Source of the DNA: Combretum micranthum
Taxonomy: Eukaryota > Streptophyta > Magnoliopsida > Myrtales > Combretaceae
Length of the DNA stretch: 64,000 nucleotides
Direction of reading: 5' to 3'
Assembly: GCA_024138025.1 (NCBI GenBank)
Contig: JAMXBD010000024.1
Location: 2,170,001 to 2,234,000, forward strand
Below are positions 1-11,175 of the stretch, in pieces. Below the pieces are notes generated by a model. The model was not told the DNA's origin. It saw nothing but the letters and a program-made list of their open reading frames with translations, and made no database searches. Numbering within the stretch: position 1 is the first letter of the stretch; each line of letters opens with the position of its first letter. Made by a program: the position numbers and the translations under genes.

Positions 1-2503
1 TATATATAGTTGAAAAATCCTTTGGACATATATTTATACTCATATGTATGCATGATCTTTGTAGTGTTGTCTCAAGATTGATATTTCATAAACAATTTGT
101 CTTTAAGGATTTAAAAGACAAGACTTTTGAAAATTTCTCCTTTTTGAATTGTGAAAACAAAAATATATTTGAGTTGTTATGAGTAAATGTTTTATTATTA
201 TTTATTTTTCTTATTTTTCAAAAGTAATTTCATTTTTAAAAATTTTGGTTCTTTAAGTTATGTACCAACTCTATTTCTAGTGATTGAAAATAAGCTTTTC
301 AAAATATTCCTTTAAGCTTCAAATATTTGAAGTTGTATTAAATATATGTTTTCCTTATATTTTTATAGGTATACCTTTAAAACTTTATTTTCTTGACAAT
401 TTTTTTTTTTTTTTAAGTTGGTTTTCAAAATAGTGAGTTAATTTTATTATGGTTTGAAAAACTTATTTTATTCTTAATGTTAGTTAAATAGTAAAAATAA
501 TTTTCTTAGATAAGTTTATAAGGAAAGCTTTCTTAATAAAGATTTGTTAACTTTAGAACTTAGTAAAACTTTATTTTAATTTTTGAGAAGAGAATAATAA
601 TACAAAATTTAAGTTTTGAAGGAACTTTCTTAGCATGTGATTCTCAAAGTCTATAATGAACCTATTTAAGTCTTATAAAAGATAAGGTATTTCTAAAAAT
701 TCTTCCTTTATTTAGTTTGGTTTATAAAAGAAAAGAATTCCTTTTATTATTTTAAAGAAATCTATATTATTACTTTTTCTAGAAATTATGATTAGCTTAT
801 CCTTTGGAAAAACAAAACTTAGATCTTTTGAGAAAATTCATTTTGTTAAGGAATCTAGTTTACTTTTGAAAGAACCGATTTTTATTTTGTTTTATTTTTA
901 TTTTAGACAACAACATTCTTAATCATGCATGAATATGATTATGTAGCAATGTAAAAGTAAAGATAAAATATAGTAAGATAGAAATAAATACTTGTAAGTA
1001 AATAAACATAAATAAATAATCAAGCATTGGAAACCTTAGCTTCATCAATATATCCCGATCATGTATTGAGAGCTTTAGCTTCATCAAGGCAACCCGGGAC
1101 TAAAAATGGACTAGTCCCAAAAGAAAGGAAAAGAAAAGAAAAGAGATTTGTTTTGACTTGATATGGACAAGTCTAAGACTAGAAAGACTAGTCTTAATAA
1201 ATTGCATAAAACAAGTAAATAAATAAATTGCAAGACTTGGAAATAAGTAAATAACAATGAGCTTATATACTCTAAATAAATATATATACATAGTATAGAT
1301 AATATTATATAAGTTAGATTGAAAACAACAACATAATAACATAATATATAATAGGAACATGAACAAAAACAAAGCATGAACATATTATTGCTTCTTTAAC
1401 TCATATGAGCCTAAGAAACATACACTAAGCTCATGCTAAGTTGTATGAACATGATGAAGAAATTTAAGTAGGATTTTACCTAAGGTTTAATGGAAGGTTT
1501 GAAAGAGATGAATGGGTTTTGTGTTTGATATTTTTCTTCTTGAAGTTGTAGGAATTGGTAGAGAGTATTTTGTGAGAGCTTTGGAGAGAGGTTTTGAGAG
1601 AGTATTTTGGTAGAGTTTTGTTATGTAAAATGAGTGTGTGAAAAAATGAAGGAGGAATGAGGTATTTATAGAATTTTTGGAGTGAATTTTTTATGTAATA
1701 AAATAAATTGAAATTGAAATAAAATGGATGGAAGAGGGAGGGGATAGGCGCCGGTTCTTATACTTGTAGGGGGGAAGATGATTTTTTTTTTTTTTTTTTT
1801 TGATAAATGAAAGATGTAATGTGTAAAGTAGATGTGAAATAAAGTTGTATTGAAAAAGTAAAAAGTAAGAAAATAGGTATGTAGGTAATAAGAAATAGGT
1901 GTAAGAAAAAGTAGAGATAGTGAAATAGTAATGAATAGTAGGAATAGTACTATGAATAGTAGACTAGACATATAAAATATCGGTAGAAATAAAAATACGC
2001 GTAAATGAGCTATATCTGTTATTTTTAGTTACCGAAAAATTCTAAAACTGATATTTTTGAAATCCTTGTTTAATTCTGAGTCTTTTGGTGTTAATGAAAT
2101 ATTTTTTAATATTGCAAATCTGATATTTTTATGTTATCCTATATTATTACGAACTATTTTAAGCCATTAACTTAATTTCGTTTTCTAGGGTTTGAGAACG
2201 CAAGATTGCTGGAGTTGAAATTGCTTGATTGTCTTGGTCTTTGTTGACTTTTAAACTCCAGTTTGACTAGGGTTAGGGTTTAATCCATCTTTGCCATTTT
2301 AACTCAGGGATCAGATAGGCGGATCTTTTCATGTTCGGATTTTCAAATCGATTGATTATTGAACTTTCTATTTTTGTTTTTGAAAATTCTCTTATGAAAT
2401 TCCATGATCAAAATTGTTCAAGGCTTGGTTCCAACTTGGGTCAAACTTTAGGGTTTTGATTTGGTATTCTTAAAACCATAATCAAAAAATTCGAGGGCTT
2501 ACA
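1..2503 (-). mobile_element. Family L long LTR (Ty3/gypsy, chromovirus-like), cut by window edge
   Basis: Read on the minus strand, the LTR begins at 2503 with TGTAAGCCCTCG, the same start as the LTRs at 9791 and 14039. It runs off the left edge of the window, so its 3' end and target duplication cannot be checked. It carries a TATA box (1663-1670) and a 5' splice-site-like AG|GTAAAA (GT at 1479-1478) about 185 nt downstream. The sequence beyond 2503 is another fragment of the same family, so this copy is probably inserted in an older LTR. Open frames at 1100-1383 and 1666-1971 are low-complexity and have no recognisable domain. The family assignment rests on shared ends and internal motifs. 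Confidence 0.75.
1663..1670 (-). promoter_or_regulatory. TATA box of family L LTR
   Basis: The minus strand reads CTATAAATACC, a strong plant TATA box at the place where the other family L LTRs carry theirs. The next conserved mark downstream is the 5' splice-site-like sequence at 1479. Confidence 0.55.
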
Positions 2504-3987
2504 GTTTACCTAATTACGAATTTTACAAAATTTTAGAGAATGGAAACATTGTTTAATCTATTGTTGGAAACCATTCCTTGTTCTACGATTATACTTTGAT
2601 AAACCTCTCTTATCCTTGTCAAATTTTGGTCTTTATTACATGTATCCCCTAGGACTTCCATTTTTCCATAAAATCATCATTTTGGCATTTGGAAATAGGT
2701 GTATAAGTAGTAACCATTTTCAAATCCGAATTTTGAAAGTTTCATTTGAGGTGATTTTCTTCGTAAAACTCATTTAGTCTTTCAAAAACCATTTCCTAAT
2801 CAAACCTACTCCTTAAGGCTTCCATTTCTTTGATAAAAATCTTGTTTTGGAGTTAAAAAATGGGTATTTACGCTTAAGCTTCTCTTATTACGAATTTAAA
2901 TTTGTTATTGGGATTGAAACATAACTTTTATAATCTTTTCCTTGTTTTGAAAATATTTCTAGTAGGTCTAAGCTTTACTCATCAAGATCACTTATTTATG
3001 ATATCTATTCCCTAAACCCTTCATTTTTAATGTAAAATACTCATTTTAAAGTTGAAAAATGGCTTTTCTAAATATGGTTCCTTTTTTATCCGAATTTTCA
3101 AAAATTATTTTTGTTAAACTAAAGTAGATCTTGAGCTTTTGGAAATAGGTGTATAAGTAGTAACCATTTTCAAATCCGAATTTTGAAAGTTTCATTTGAG
3201 GTGATTTTCTTCGTAAAACTCATTTAGTCTTTCAAAAACCATTTCCTAATCAAACCTACTCCTTAAGGCTTCCATTTCTTTGATAAAAATCTTGTTTTGG
3301 AGTTAAAAAATGGGTATTTACGCTTAAGCTTCTCTTATTACGAATTTAAATTTGTTATTGGGATTGAAACATAACTTTTATAATCTTTTCCTTGTTTGAA
3401 AATATTTCTTAGTAGGTCTAAGCTTTACTCATCAAGATCACTTATTTATGATATCTATTCCCTAAACCCTTCATTTTTAATGTAAAATACTCATTTTAAA
3501 GTTGAAAAATGGCTTTTCTAAATATGGTTCCTTTTTTATCCGAATTTTCAAAAATTATTTTTGTTAAAACTAAAGTAGATCTTGAGCTTTCTAATATTTT
3601 CCTACTATCATCAACTATTACAAATTATTTATAAACATAAAACAAAAGTCTAATGCATTTATGAACTCAAAACAATTAGATCTAGTTTACTATACTAGTC
3701 ATAAATGCATGAACATTATAATGATTATGTGAATATGATTAGATGATGAATATATGCAGAAATTATTAATAATAACAACATAACTTGATAATAAAACAAG
3801 GTAATAGAAAAATAACTCAAATAACAAGATTTATAACATTGTAATGGTAAGAATCTCATGTTCAAGTGTTTCCATATCCCTAGCTTAAAGCCCATGGGGA
3901 TTTTTGAGTGGAATCACATATGAATGATCTTACCATTACGTGTTTTTAAAGTAATAAGTTATAGATCTGATGGGCTGAGATTAGTAA
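2504..3987 (-). mobile_element. Family L LTR fragment (interior part)
   Basis: This is interior LTR sequence in reverse orientation. It is recognisable by the repeated core built on 'ttccatttt...taaaat...cattttgg', which matches the forward LTR at 11.2-11.8 kb. At 3840-3960 the segment around 'caagtgtttccatatccctagc' corresponds to 10760-10860 and 18290-18390. Both ends are truncated: the right one by Athila-like LTR sequence, the left one by the LTR ending at 2503. The right boundary near 3987 is approximate. It contains a 450-bp tandem duplication. Confidence 0.65.
2691..3591. repeat. 450-bp tandem duplication, two nearly identical copies
   Basis: 'ggaaataggtgtataagtag' occurs at 2691 and again at 3141, and the following 450 bases match almost base for base. 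The few differences seen are 1-nt indels near 2950/3400 and near 3117/3567. Copy 1 is 2691-3140 and copy 2 is 3141-3591. Each copy contains two of the roughly 200-bp sub-repeats typical of this LTR, so unequal exchange between sub-repeats is a likely origin. Confidence 0.9.
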
Positions 3988-5742
3988 TGAATTTTAAAGC
4001 ATAACTCTAGCAAGCGTACTAGGTCTTCTATTGTAATATAGCATGAATAAAGTGTCGATCCCACAAGGATTTACTAACTACTAGACAATTATCAACTAAT
4101 ACTAATATCTAGGCAATTGATCTTTTAAGATGATTAAGTTAAACTAACTTATCTAACTAATTATCTATATGAATGCAATGAGCTTTTAAAGAGAGGGATA
4201 TGAAAAGTGTGGGAAGGAGCAGAATCCACTTTAAACTATTGCCAATCAACTTGAACTCATGTTATAATGATAATTAATTCATGAACATTCATAAGAAATT
4301 ATCAAGATTTAAAAACAAAGTTTGAAAACCTTTTAAACCACAAAACAATTCAATAACTTCCGTTAAATAAATCATTAGTGGAATCAAAATTACAATTATA
4401 AATCTCCCGATTCTATAATTGACTAATACTTTATATTAAAATCTCCTAATTCCTTAGTGAGAAATCAACATAAAACATTGCATTAATATTCATGGATAAT
4501 TTCTAAACTAGATTAAACTACGCCGCTTCCGCAATTGCAATTTAATCTCAATTTATGAATTCATGTGAACACTAATTTCCCTTCCGAGTTATTAGAATTC
4601 TTATACAAAAATATGATGAATAATCAGAATTCAATATGAATATTTCATGATTCTAAATATCTTATAACATGGATTCAAAAATCATTTTAGCATGTTTAAG
4701 CTTCATCAACTTCCCACAAAAAGGTTTAGCTACTCATGGATGATGATTCAACAATCAAATAAGAAATTGCAAATGATTTCATTATGATCAGAATATTCAA
4801 GTATATGAATTGCATAAAAAGAATAAGATTAGAAATCACCAATTCAAAATACTAAAGCTTCACTTGCAAATCTTGTATAACTTCAAATATCTCTTCAAAA
4901 TCTCTAATGAAATGCCTATTCTAAATATTCTAAAGCTACTTGTAGTATTGGATACTTGGATGCTTGGATGATTCTGAATGTGAGGGGAAGACCCCCTATT
5001 TATAGGAAAAATTTCGTGAAAAACATTCAATGAACTTTGCTGTTTCACAATGTACGCCGGCCGTTATGGATCCTACGCCGGCGGCTTACAGGCGGCGTAT
5101 CTTCAAATTGTCCTTTGCGCAGGCAGTGCACTGGCAGCCTTCAATATCTGTTACAATGTAGGCCGCTTCAACGCCGGCGGCTTAGAACGTAGATCTAGCC
5201 GGCGTATATAGTCAGAAATGAAGCGTTGGGCTAATTTATAACGAACGCCGTCCAAGGCCGGCAGCTTTAATACCGGCGTAGGCATTCCAACAGATGTGTT
5301 GCTTCATTTTCATTCAAGCGTTTCATGTCTTCATGTCTCTTCAATTCTTCCATGTACACTGCCTCAAGGCCGGCGGCTTTCATGCCGGCTTATAGTGTAA
5401 CTCCTTCAAAGCTGGTGATGTTTAGTTCTGGGCTGCCGGCCTTCATTTACGCTGGCTTCTTCATCTTCTACGCCGGCAGCTTTGAGGCGGCTTTGAATGT
5501 TGTTTAACTTGTGCTGGGCAAAGCTGGCTGTGCTGCAACGGCCTTGGATTTTACGCCGTCTAAAAGCCGGCGGCTTTCAATGATGAATTGCCGGCCTTGA
5601 CTTCAATTTTTCCTCTTTTCAATTCAAATTCTTGTTTTGATTTCTTTATCCAAATTAGTCCTGAAACATAAAATTTAATCAAAACAAATATCCATTCTAG
5701 CTCAATTGATCATCAAGATTTGTATAAAATATGATCTTATCA
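3988..5742 (-). mobile_element. Athila-like Ty3 element, 3' LTR (first element)
   Basis: Read on the minus strand, this LTR starts at 5742 with TGATAAGATC, directly after a polypurine tract (AAGTGTGGGGG). The LTR at 50388-51924 starts with the related TGATAACC. The plus-strand left part ('caagcgtac...gtcgatcccacaaggat', 4011-4070) is the usual sequence near the 3' end of Athila/Tat LTRs. The left boundary at about 3988 is a guess from a TG there. A GC-rich block of repeated GCCGGCGGCTT-like motifs sits at 5050-5600 and is unlike the AT-rich surroundings. The short open frames here (4860-5048, 5325-5507) are not supported as genes. Confidence 0.7.
5050..5600. repeat. GC-rich dispersed motif cluster in Athila-like LTR
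   Basis: Variants of ACGCCGGCGGCTT recur about ten times in both orientations, at about 5053, 5073, 5171, 5199, 5253, 5270, 5367, 5432, 5470, 5565 and 5590. They are spaced by ordinary sequence. The block is rich in CpG and CpNpG sites, in contrast to the AT-rich flanks. Confidence 0.7.
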
Positions 5743-5760
5743 ATTCCCCCACACTTGAAC
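5743..5760 (-). other. Polypurine tract of Athila-like element
   Basis: The minus strand reads GTTCAAGTGTGGGGGAAT immediately before the 3' LTR. 'CTTGAGGACAAGCAAAAGTTC' just upstream (about 5760-5780) is the familiar lead-in to this tract in Athila/Tat elements. Confidence 0.7.
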
Positions 5761-7689
5761 TTTTGCTTGTCCTCAAGCAAAATGAAGAATAAAATGAAAT
5801 CTCTTTATAGATAGTACAATTTTCAATTTAAATCTCAACTTCTTTAACTTGTTTTCTTGTATCTACAGCTCTAACCATACCAATTCCTTGCAATTAGAGT
5901 ACTATAATCAAAATTTAGGAGTTAATCCAAACAAAACAAGTTTTAATCTCAACTTTTAACAAAGAACTTTCAATTCAAAAGCAAATACTCAATCCACTAA
6001 GGAAAAATACTCATTTAAACTTTTGGATTTCTAGCTTATATATATTCTAAGTAACACAAAATGAAAGCATGTGGTATCTACTTTTTCCTTAGAATTTCTC
6101 CTTCTTTATTATAAGTCTCCTTCCTTTGCATATTTTGCATTCATTTTTCTTTTTCTTTCTCAAGCATTTATTTTCTTTTTGGGAGGTTTTTGCCTCCATC
6201 TTTTTGTTTTTCAAAGCTCATGAATTGAACTTTTGCCATTCTTCCCTTCTCGTTACAGTGAGTTCATTGAGTCGGCACATCCCAGGCTCATCACCTAAGT
6301 GACCAGGTTTCAAAATACCCCTAAGAACTCTTCCTCACTTTAACATTCAAGTTCAGATACTCATAACTCAAATTTCAAGTCAGAGGAGTAGTGGCTATGC
6401 TTGTTTCTTTCTTTTTGAATGCAATACAATATCAAAGACTTATTTTTATGAAGGATCACTAAGTTTAAAAGTTTCTTCTACCTCTTTCACCAAGTGTTAA
6501 AATTCAAAGAATATATACAAATTAAAATTTCCAAGAAGTAGACCTGTTTATTTTTCAACAAAAGGACTCGACCAGCTCTTAAATTTCCAATTCCAAAGTT
6601 AAAAATAAAGTAAACTTGTTCCTTAAGGATTTTACAACTTAATTTTAACTTAGTAAACCAATCACAATAGCAGGTGAGTAAGATACTTTCACAAGTCAAT
6701 TTCATTGATTTTCATTCTTTGCTTTGTACTATCTCCAATTTCAAGAGATTTTTGAAAAAATTTTGGCAGAATTTCCTCATGATTTGCTTTCAAACCAAAA
6801 ATACAAGGTGGAGATTTTTCAATAAAACAACAGCAAACAGATCATATTCATCACTTCAGCACTTCATGTAATTCTATTCCTTCCCCCACACTTCAATCAA
6901 ACAGTGACCTCACTGTTTTTCAACAAATAAAACAGAGGAAAGAAAAAGAAATGAATTGGATACTTCCCTGAAGTCAGTTGATTCATAATCATCAAAATTT
7001 GGCATTGCAAGAGATTTGCTTTGCTCGATTCCTGTAATCACTACAAAGAAAAACAAAAACAAAAACAAAAAAAGCAGAATAAAAGCAGAAAAATAAGAAA
7101 TGAGTTCACCCACAGGAACTTGGGTACTCAATAAATATACAGGCCAATAATATAGATATCAAATAAAAGCAAATAAGAGCTAGCAGGGTCTCTAGCTCTC
7201 TGGCCCCGGGCTCTGTCTGCTGCTGCCCTCAGGTGTGTCTCAGTCTCCTGGGCTGACCGTCTGAGTATGCTCTGAACTGAGCCTATCTGAGTGATGAGAC
7301 TCAGATGAAGTCTGATAGGTCATGCCAGCCCCCGTCTCTGGGCTAATGCAGCAGATGGCCGTCTTCAGCGCATCAAAGATAGTCTTTCTGAATTTCTTGT
7401 TCTTCTTTCTCTCCCTTTCTTGACTATCTCTGAGCTCCTGACTCTGACGCTTCAGCTCTTCAACATCCAGCCTAAGCTGGTCCATACCGTATGCCGATGA
7501 AGCGCCTGTAGGAGGAGGTGGAGCAGATGTAGATGGCATCTCAAATGGAACGTCTCCAGGAAAAATATCCTGGAACTCAATCTCCTCCAATACGGTGGCT
7601 GTGCTGGCCTGGGGTTTTCAGCAACCCCAGCCTTTAAATGGTGCAGATGTGATCCCTTGCACTCATATACCTCGTCGTCCTGTGATCCT
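5761..7689 (-). mobile_element. Athila-like element, 3' internal region
   Basis: This is the internal region upstream of the 3' LTR, on the minus strand. Most of it is non-coding leader-like sequence with 'ttttctttttctttctc' pyrimidine tracts. The only coding remnant is near 7240-7700. It is truncated at about 7690, where family L LTR sequence begins. Short open frames at 6487-6871 and 6910-7131 have no recognisable motif. Confidence 0.55.
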
Positions 7690-7700
7690 AAAAAGACCAA
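7240..7700 (-). pseudogene. C-terminal remnant of an Athila-type downstream ORF
   Basis: Two overlapping minus-strand frames (7590-7240 and 7700-7452) cover this remnant, so there is probably a frameshift between them. The longer one has a Pro/Ser-rich segment, then a charged stretch predicted to be coiled coil (DQLRLDVEELKRQSQELRD..., residues about 37-65), then a hydrophilic tail. Neither frame starts with ATG. By position (just upstream of the polypurine tract) and by its coiled-coil C-terminus, it resembles the end of the 'plant transposon protein' ORF carried by Athila/Tat elements. That identification is inference; no catalytic motif is visible. Confidence 0.4.
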
Positions 7701-8154
7701 GCTTTTGAAAATTAATTTATCTTTGAAAATTTTGGGAAATGAAATTATAATAAGAAAGCACTCACTTATAATAACATAAGAATTTTTAGTTTTCTCTCGA
7801 ACAACTTAAAGTGAAATTTTCAAAGTTTCAATCTTTCAAACTCTTAAGACAAGTTGTTTTATGAAAAATTACTGTTGAAATAACATCACTAAAATCATGC
7901 ATATAATATAAGTGTGTGTATATATATGTATATATATATGTTTAAAATATTTTTCAACCATATAAATATCTAAATGTTGTTAAAGGATTTTTGGACGAAA
8001 AAAAGTTTGAAAAATTGTATTTCGAGGGTTAGGAAATTTGTGACTATTTTGTACTCTACTGTTTCGAGACCTAAATTAATATTAATGACAAAAGTAACCT
8101 TAGGAATCGATAGTTCTTTTCGGGTAGGTAGAAAACGATATATAATATGCGAAA

Positions 8155-8197
8155 TTCCAAGTTAAAATGAGCAAGATATGACCATTTTAAGTTGGAA
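8155..8197 (+). other. Conserved LTR hairpin (copy in 7690-9455)
   Basis: TTCCAAGTTAAAATG pairs with CATTTTAAGTTGGAA around a 13-nt loop. The single internal mismatch is shared by the other copies. It lies about 100 nt upstream of exon-like module 2. Confidence 0.7.
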
Positions 8198-9034
8198 TTT
8201 CACTCTATATGATTTTTTATAAACTTAGTGAAATAGAATTAGCGAGTTTAAGTAACATTTTCATGAAATATTCATTTTAGGTATTTCTCTTGTTTAGGTG
8301 ACCTATAGACCGAGTTCCTGTACTACAAAGATTACTACAACTAGAAGTTTGTCCGCATAATGGCCAAGTGAGTTTATTTTCTATATTCTTATACTTATGT
8401 TTTTGCTTGTAGAATAGCAACATTAGAATTAGGAAAAGATCAAATGGAGAAATACATGTGCTTTACATACATGGTTGAATTCATGCTAAGTATATCGAGG
8501 CGAAATTTGTCTATAATAAATTAGTTGATTTAGTATAATCTTGATATGTCTATCAACTCTATGATCACCCATAAAAATGATTAATGCCATGCTAAGAGAA
8601 TTAAATTAAATGGATTCATATATAACACGTAGTGAGTCACATTGCATTCATTACTATACGCTTGGTAGGACAAGAGCATAGTAAGGAGGTAAGCAGGAAT
8701 CTGAAATCTACATAACGACATATATTTGCCTAAATTAAATTAACGGCTAGTAGTGGCTTGAATAAACTACATTTTAGCGGCTAGTAGTGGCTTGAATGAA
8801 CTACAAAAGTCTTATTTGCGAAATGTGGTCTTCGTGGCCTAGAACATCTAAGCCTAAATGGAGGGGTAAATCTGAATAACAATGATTTTCTAGTAAGTCA
8901 TGTGTATTGTTTGCTCAAGCGCTTATTGAATTTCATTTGTTTGTCTTAAATAACTTGTTTGATATTTGGTTGTGCAATTGTAAATGATTCTTACTAAGCA
9001 TATAAGCTTGTAACCCCTTAGATATCTTTTGCAG

Positions 9035-9076
9035 CATACATACCTTTAGCTGAAACCCAGGGGCTACTTTACCCAG
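9035..9076 (+). other. 42-nt exon-like module in LTR
   Basis: The module is preceded by 'atcttttgcAG' and followed by GTATTA. It is 42 nt long, as in the six other copies, although its sequence differs strongly from theirs. Confidence 0.5.
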
Positions 9077-9460
9077 GTATTACCTTTTGAATCAGGAGCT
9101 TTGAATAGAAGTCAAGATCTACATGTAGACGTAGACTTTTAAATAAAACTCCAATGTACTTATTTTGGAGAGACAAACTTTGATGGACTAAGTTTTTTTG
9201 ATGGGGGTATGCCCCCTTTAATATTTGTAAGACTATGTATTTTGATTAAATTGAAGTAATATGATTTCTATTCTTAATTGCTATTTGTATATCTTCTTGG
9301 ATGGCTTGTTTCAAAGTTTTGTCCTCTATGATCATGAATGAACATACGCCTTACACCTGATATCAAGGCTTTTGGGATGACTTAAGGTGTTATACTTAAG
9401 CCTTCATATTGAGTATGGTAGACTGTCGCGTTTAGAGTACCCTTTAGGGCGTAAACTCAA

Positions 9461-9657
9461 AGTTTGAGTGTAAGTTTATTTAAGGTCCTAACGTTTAAAG
9501 AAGTTAATTAATTTAGGTCCGTAATGACACATGTTAGCAGAAGAAGAGTCCTTTGAGTTTTGATTAAATATTCTCTCATATTGACACGTGTCCTTGAGAA
9601 CCCAAATTAACCTACTTCTTCAAATGTTGGGATCTTAAATGAACTTACCCTCAAATA
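9461..9657. repeat. Inverted repeat / MITE-like element
   Basis: The left arm (9461-9534, 'agtttgagtgtaagtttatt...') is matched by the reverse complement of 9584-9657, with arms of about 74 bp diverged by eye. A further partial copy of the arm follows at about 9658-9720. No transposase is visible and I could not fix a target duplication. It abuts the end of the preceding LTR. Confidence 0.55.
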
Positions 9658-9785
9658 TTATAACCTTAAATGAACTTACGCCCAAACATTAGGACCTCCT
9701 GGTATAATTTACTCATTTTAAATAATGTAAAAATATTTTGAACTTCATGAAACTCAATACTTATATTCTAGGAACGAATGTGGCA

Positions 9786-9790
9786 TCATA
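9786..9790 (+). other. Target-site duplication TCATA (left)
   Basis: TCATA directly precedes the TGTAAGCC start at 9791 and is repeated exactly at 13448-13452. Confidence 0.9.
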
Positions 9791-10537
9791 TGTAAGCCTC
9801 TGTTTTCTTAGCAAACCAAACTCGGTTTCAAAAATCGAAATCGAAAACTGAAATCTTAAAAGAATACCGTAGGACTAGTATGGAACCTAAGAACCCTAAG
9901 TCCAGTAATACCGAGATCAAAACCCTGGAACAATAAAAATGAGTTAACTTTGGAATATAGTCTTAAATAATATATCAAAATATAAAAAAGATTATATTTT
10001 TGAGAAATTCATCCGTGTCGAACCCAATCGGTATCTGTTTTCAAAAGCTGATCCCCAGGACTCAAAAATAGAGAAATATGCTGTAAGACTCTTTAGAATT
10101 GAAATTTAATAAGTAATTCAAAAATATAATTTTAAGAATTTTTTGGTTTATAAAAATTACAGTTATAGTCCTTTTATCGTAATTTCATTACTACCAGTAA
10201 TTTAGTTATCTAATCTACTTTTTTATTTCTAATCACACTTTTCACCAAGTACAACCACCCATACCCTATTCTTACATCTTTATAACCTATTCTTATAACC
10301 TTACATTATATTCCTTATAATTTACTTTTCCAATACATTTTTATTACTTAAATTACTTTATTAAATTTGAATTTTTACACAAAACAAATCACACGTCTCT
10401 CTCTCTCTCTCTTCCTAGCCCTAAATTGACGCCTCCCTCCTTTCCCTCGTCCCCCTCCTTCCTCTTTTACATGCTCTCTCTCAAGTTGTTTTATTTTCCT
10501 TCTTTTATTTAATCACACATACCCTAATTTCATTTTC

Positions 10538-10545
10538 TATATAAA
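10538..10545 (+). promoter_or_regulatory. TATA box of solo LTR
   Basis: CTATATAAACCCC lies about 183 nt upstream of the conserved 5' splice-site-like sequence at 10729. Confidence 0.55.
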
Positions 10546-10656
10546 CCCCTTTAAGCCTTACACTTTACACCTTTTTTTCTTTTTCACAAAATCATACTTT
10601 TGAAAATGTTTTCTCTCCCTCTCTCCCCCTCCTTGTGCCATGACTCCCTCCCTCTC

Positions 10657-10658
<2 letters not shown>

Positions 10659-10686
<28 letters not shown>
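10659..10686. repeat. (AC)n microsatellite
   Basis: This is an uninterrupted run of 14 AC dinucleotides within the LTR leader. Confidence 0.95.
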
Positions 10687-10689
<3 letters not shown>

Positions 10690-11175
10690 ATTTTTCCTTC
10701 AAGCTTTCTTGTTTCAAACACTAAATAGGTAATAGATCTAGACCCTACCACAAATAAAACATGTAATGGCAAATCATACATATGTGATTTCACCAAAAAT
10801 CCCCATGAGCTTTATGCAAGGAAGGTGGAAACACTTGAGCATGATATTCTTGCCATCACAATATTGTGGATCTTTTTATTTAAGCAATTTTGCTATATTT
10901 TGCTACATTATTTCTATATATATTTTCATATTGATATTTTTGTTAATATATCTTGCTACTAACCTCATCTTCATAATTTTCATCTTGCATTTGCATCCAT
11001 AACATGAATGATATCATAGATCTATTCATTTTGAGTAAATAAATGACATAAATACTTGTCTTATGTACATAAAAGACTTGTAGTATGATAGTATCAATGG
11101 GGATGTTGCCAAAAACTCAAGATCTATTTTTGTTTCCATCAAAAACAAATTTTTAAATTCGGATCTTGAAAGACA

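Larger units (their letters stand above)
7690..9455 (+). mobile_element. Family L LTR, 3' half
   Basis: This is the forward-strand 3' half of a family L LTR. It aligns by eye with 16080-16740 plus 22983-24050. It contains the 43-nt hairpin (8155-8197), exon-like module 2 (8298-8367, preceded by tgtttAG and followed by GTGAGT) and module 3 (9035-9076). The typical near-terminal text 'agtaccctttagggcgtaa' follows. The expected final 'ca' is missing because sequence of an adjacent inverted repeat begins. The 5' half is absent. Confidence 0.7.

Noticed and set aside
1100..1971. Open frames of 90-101 codons rich in Phe, Leu and Tyr
   Set aside because: They lie in AT-rich LTR sequence on the strand opposite to low-complexity text, are not shared by other copies, and have no domain.
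5325..5507. 60-codon ORF over the GCCGGC motif cluster
   Set aside because: It is created by the GC-rich repeats inside the Athila-like LTR; no start context and no family resemblance.
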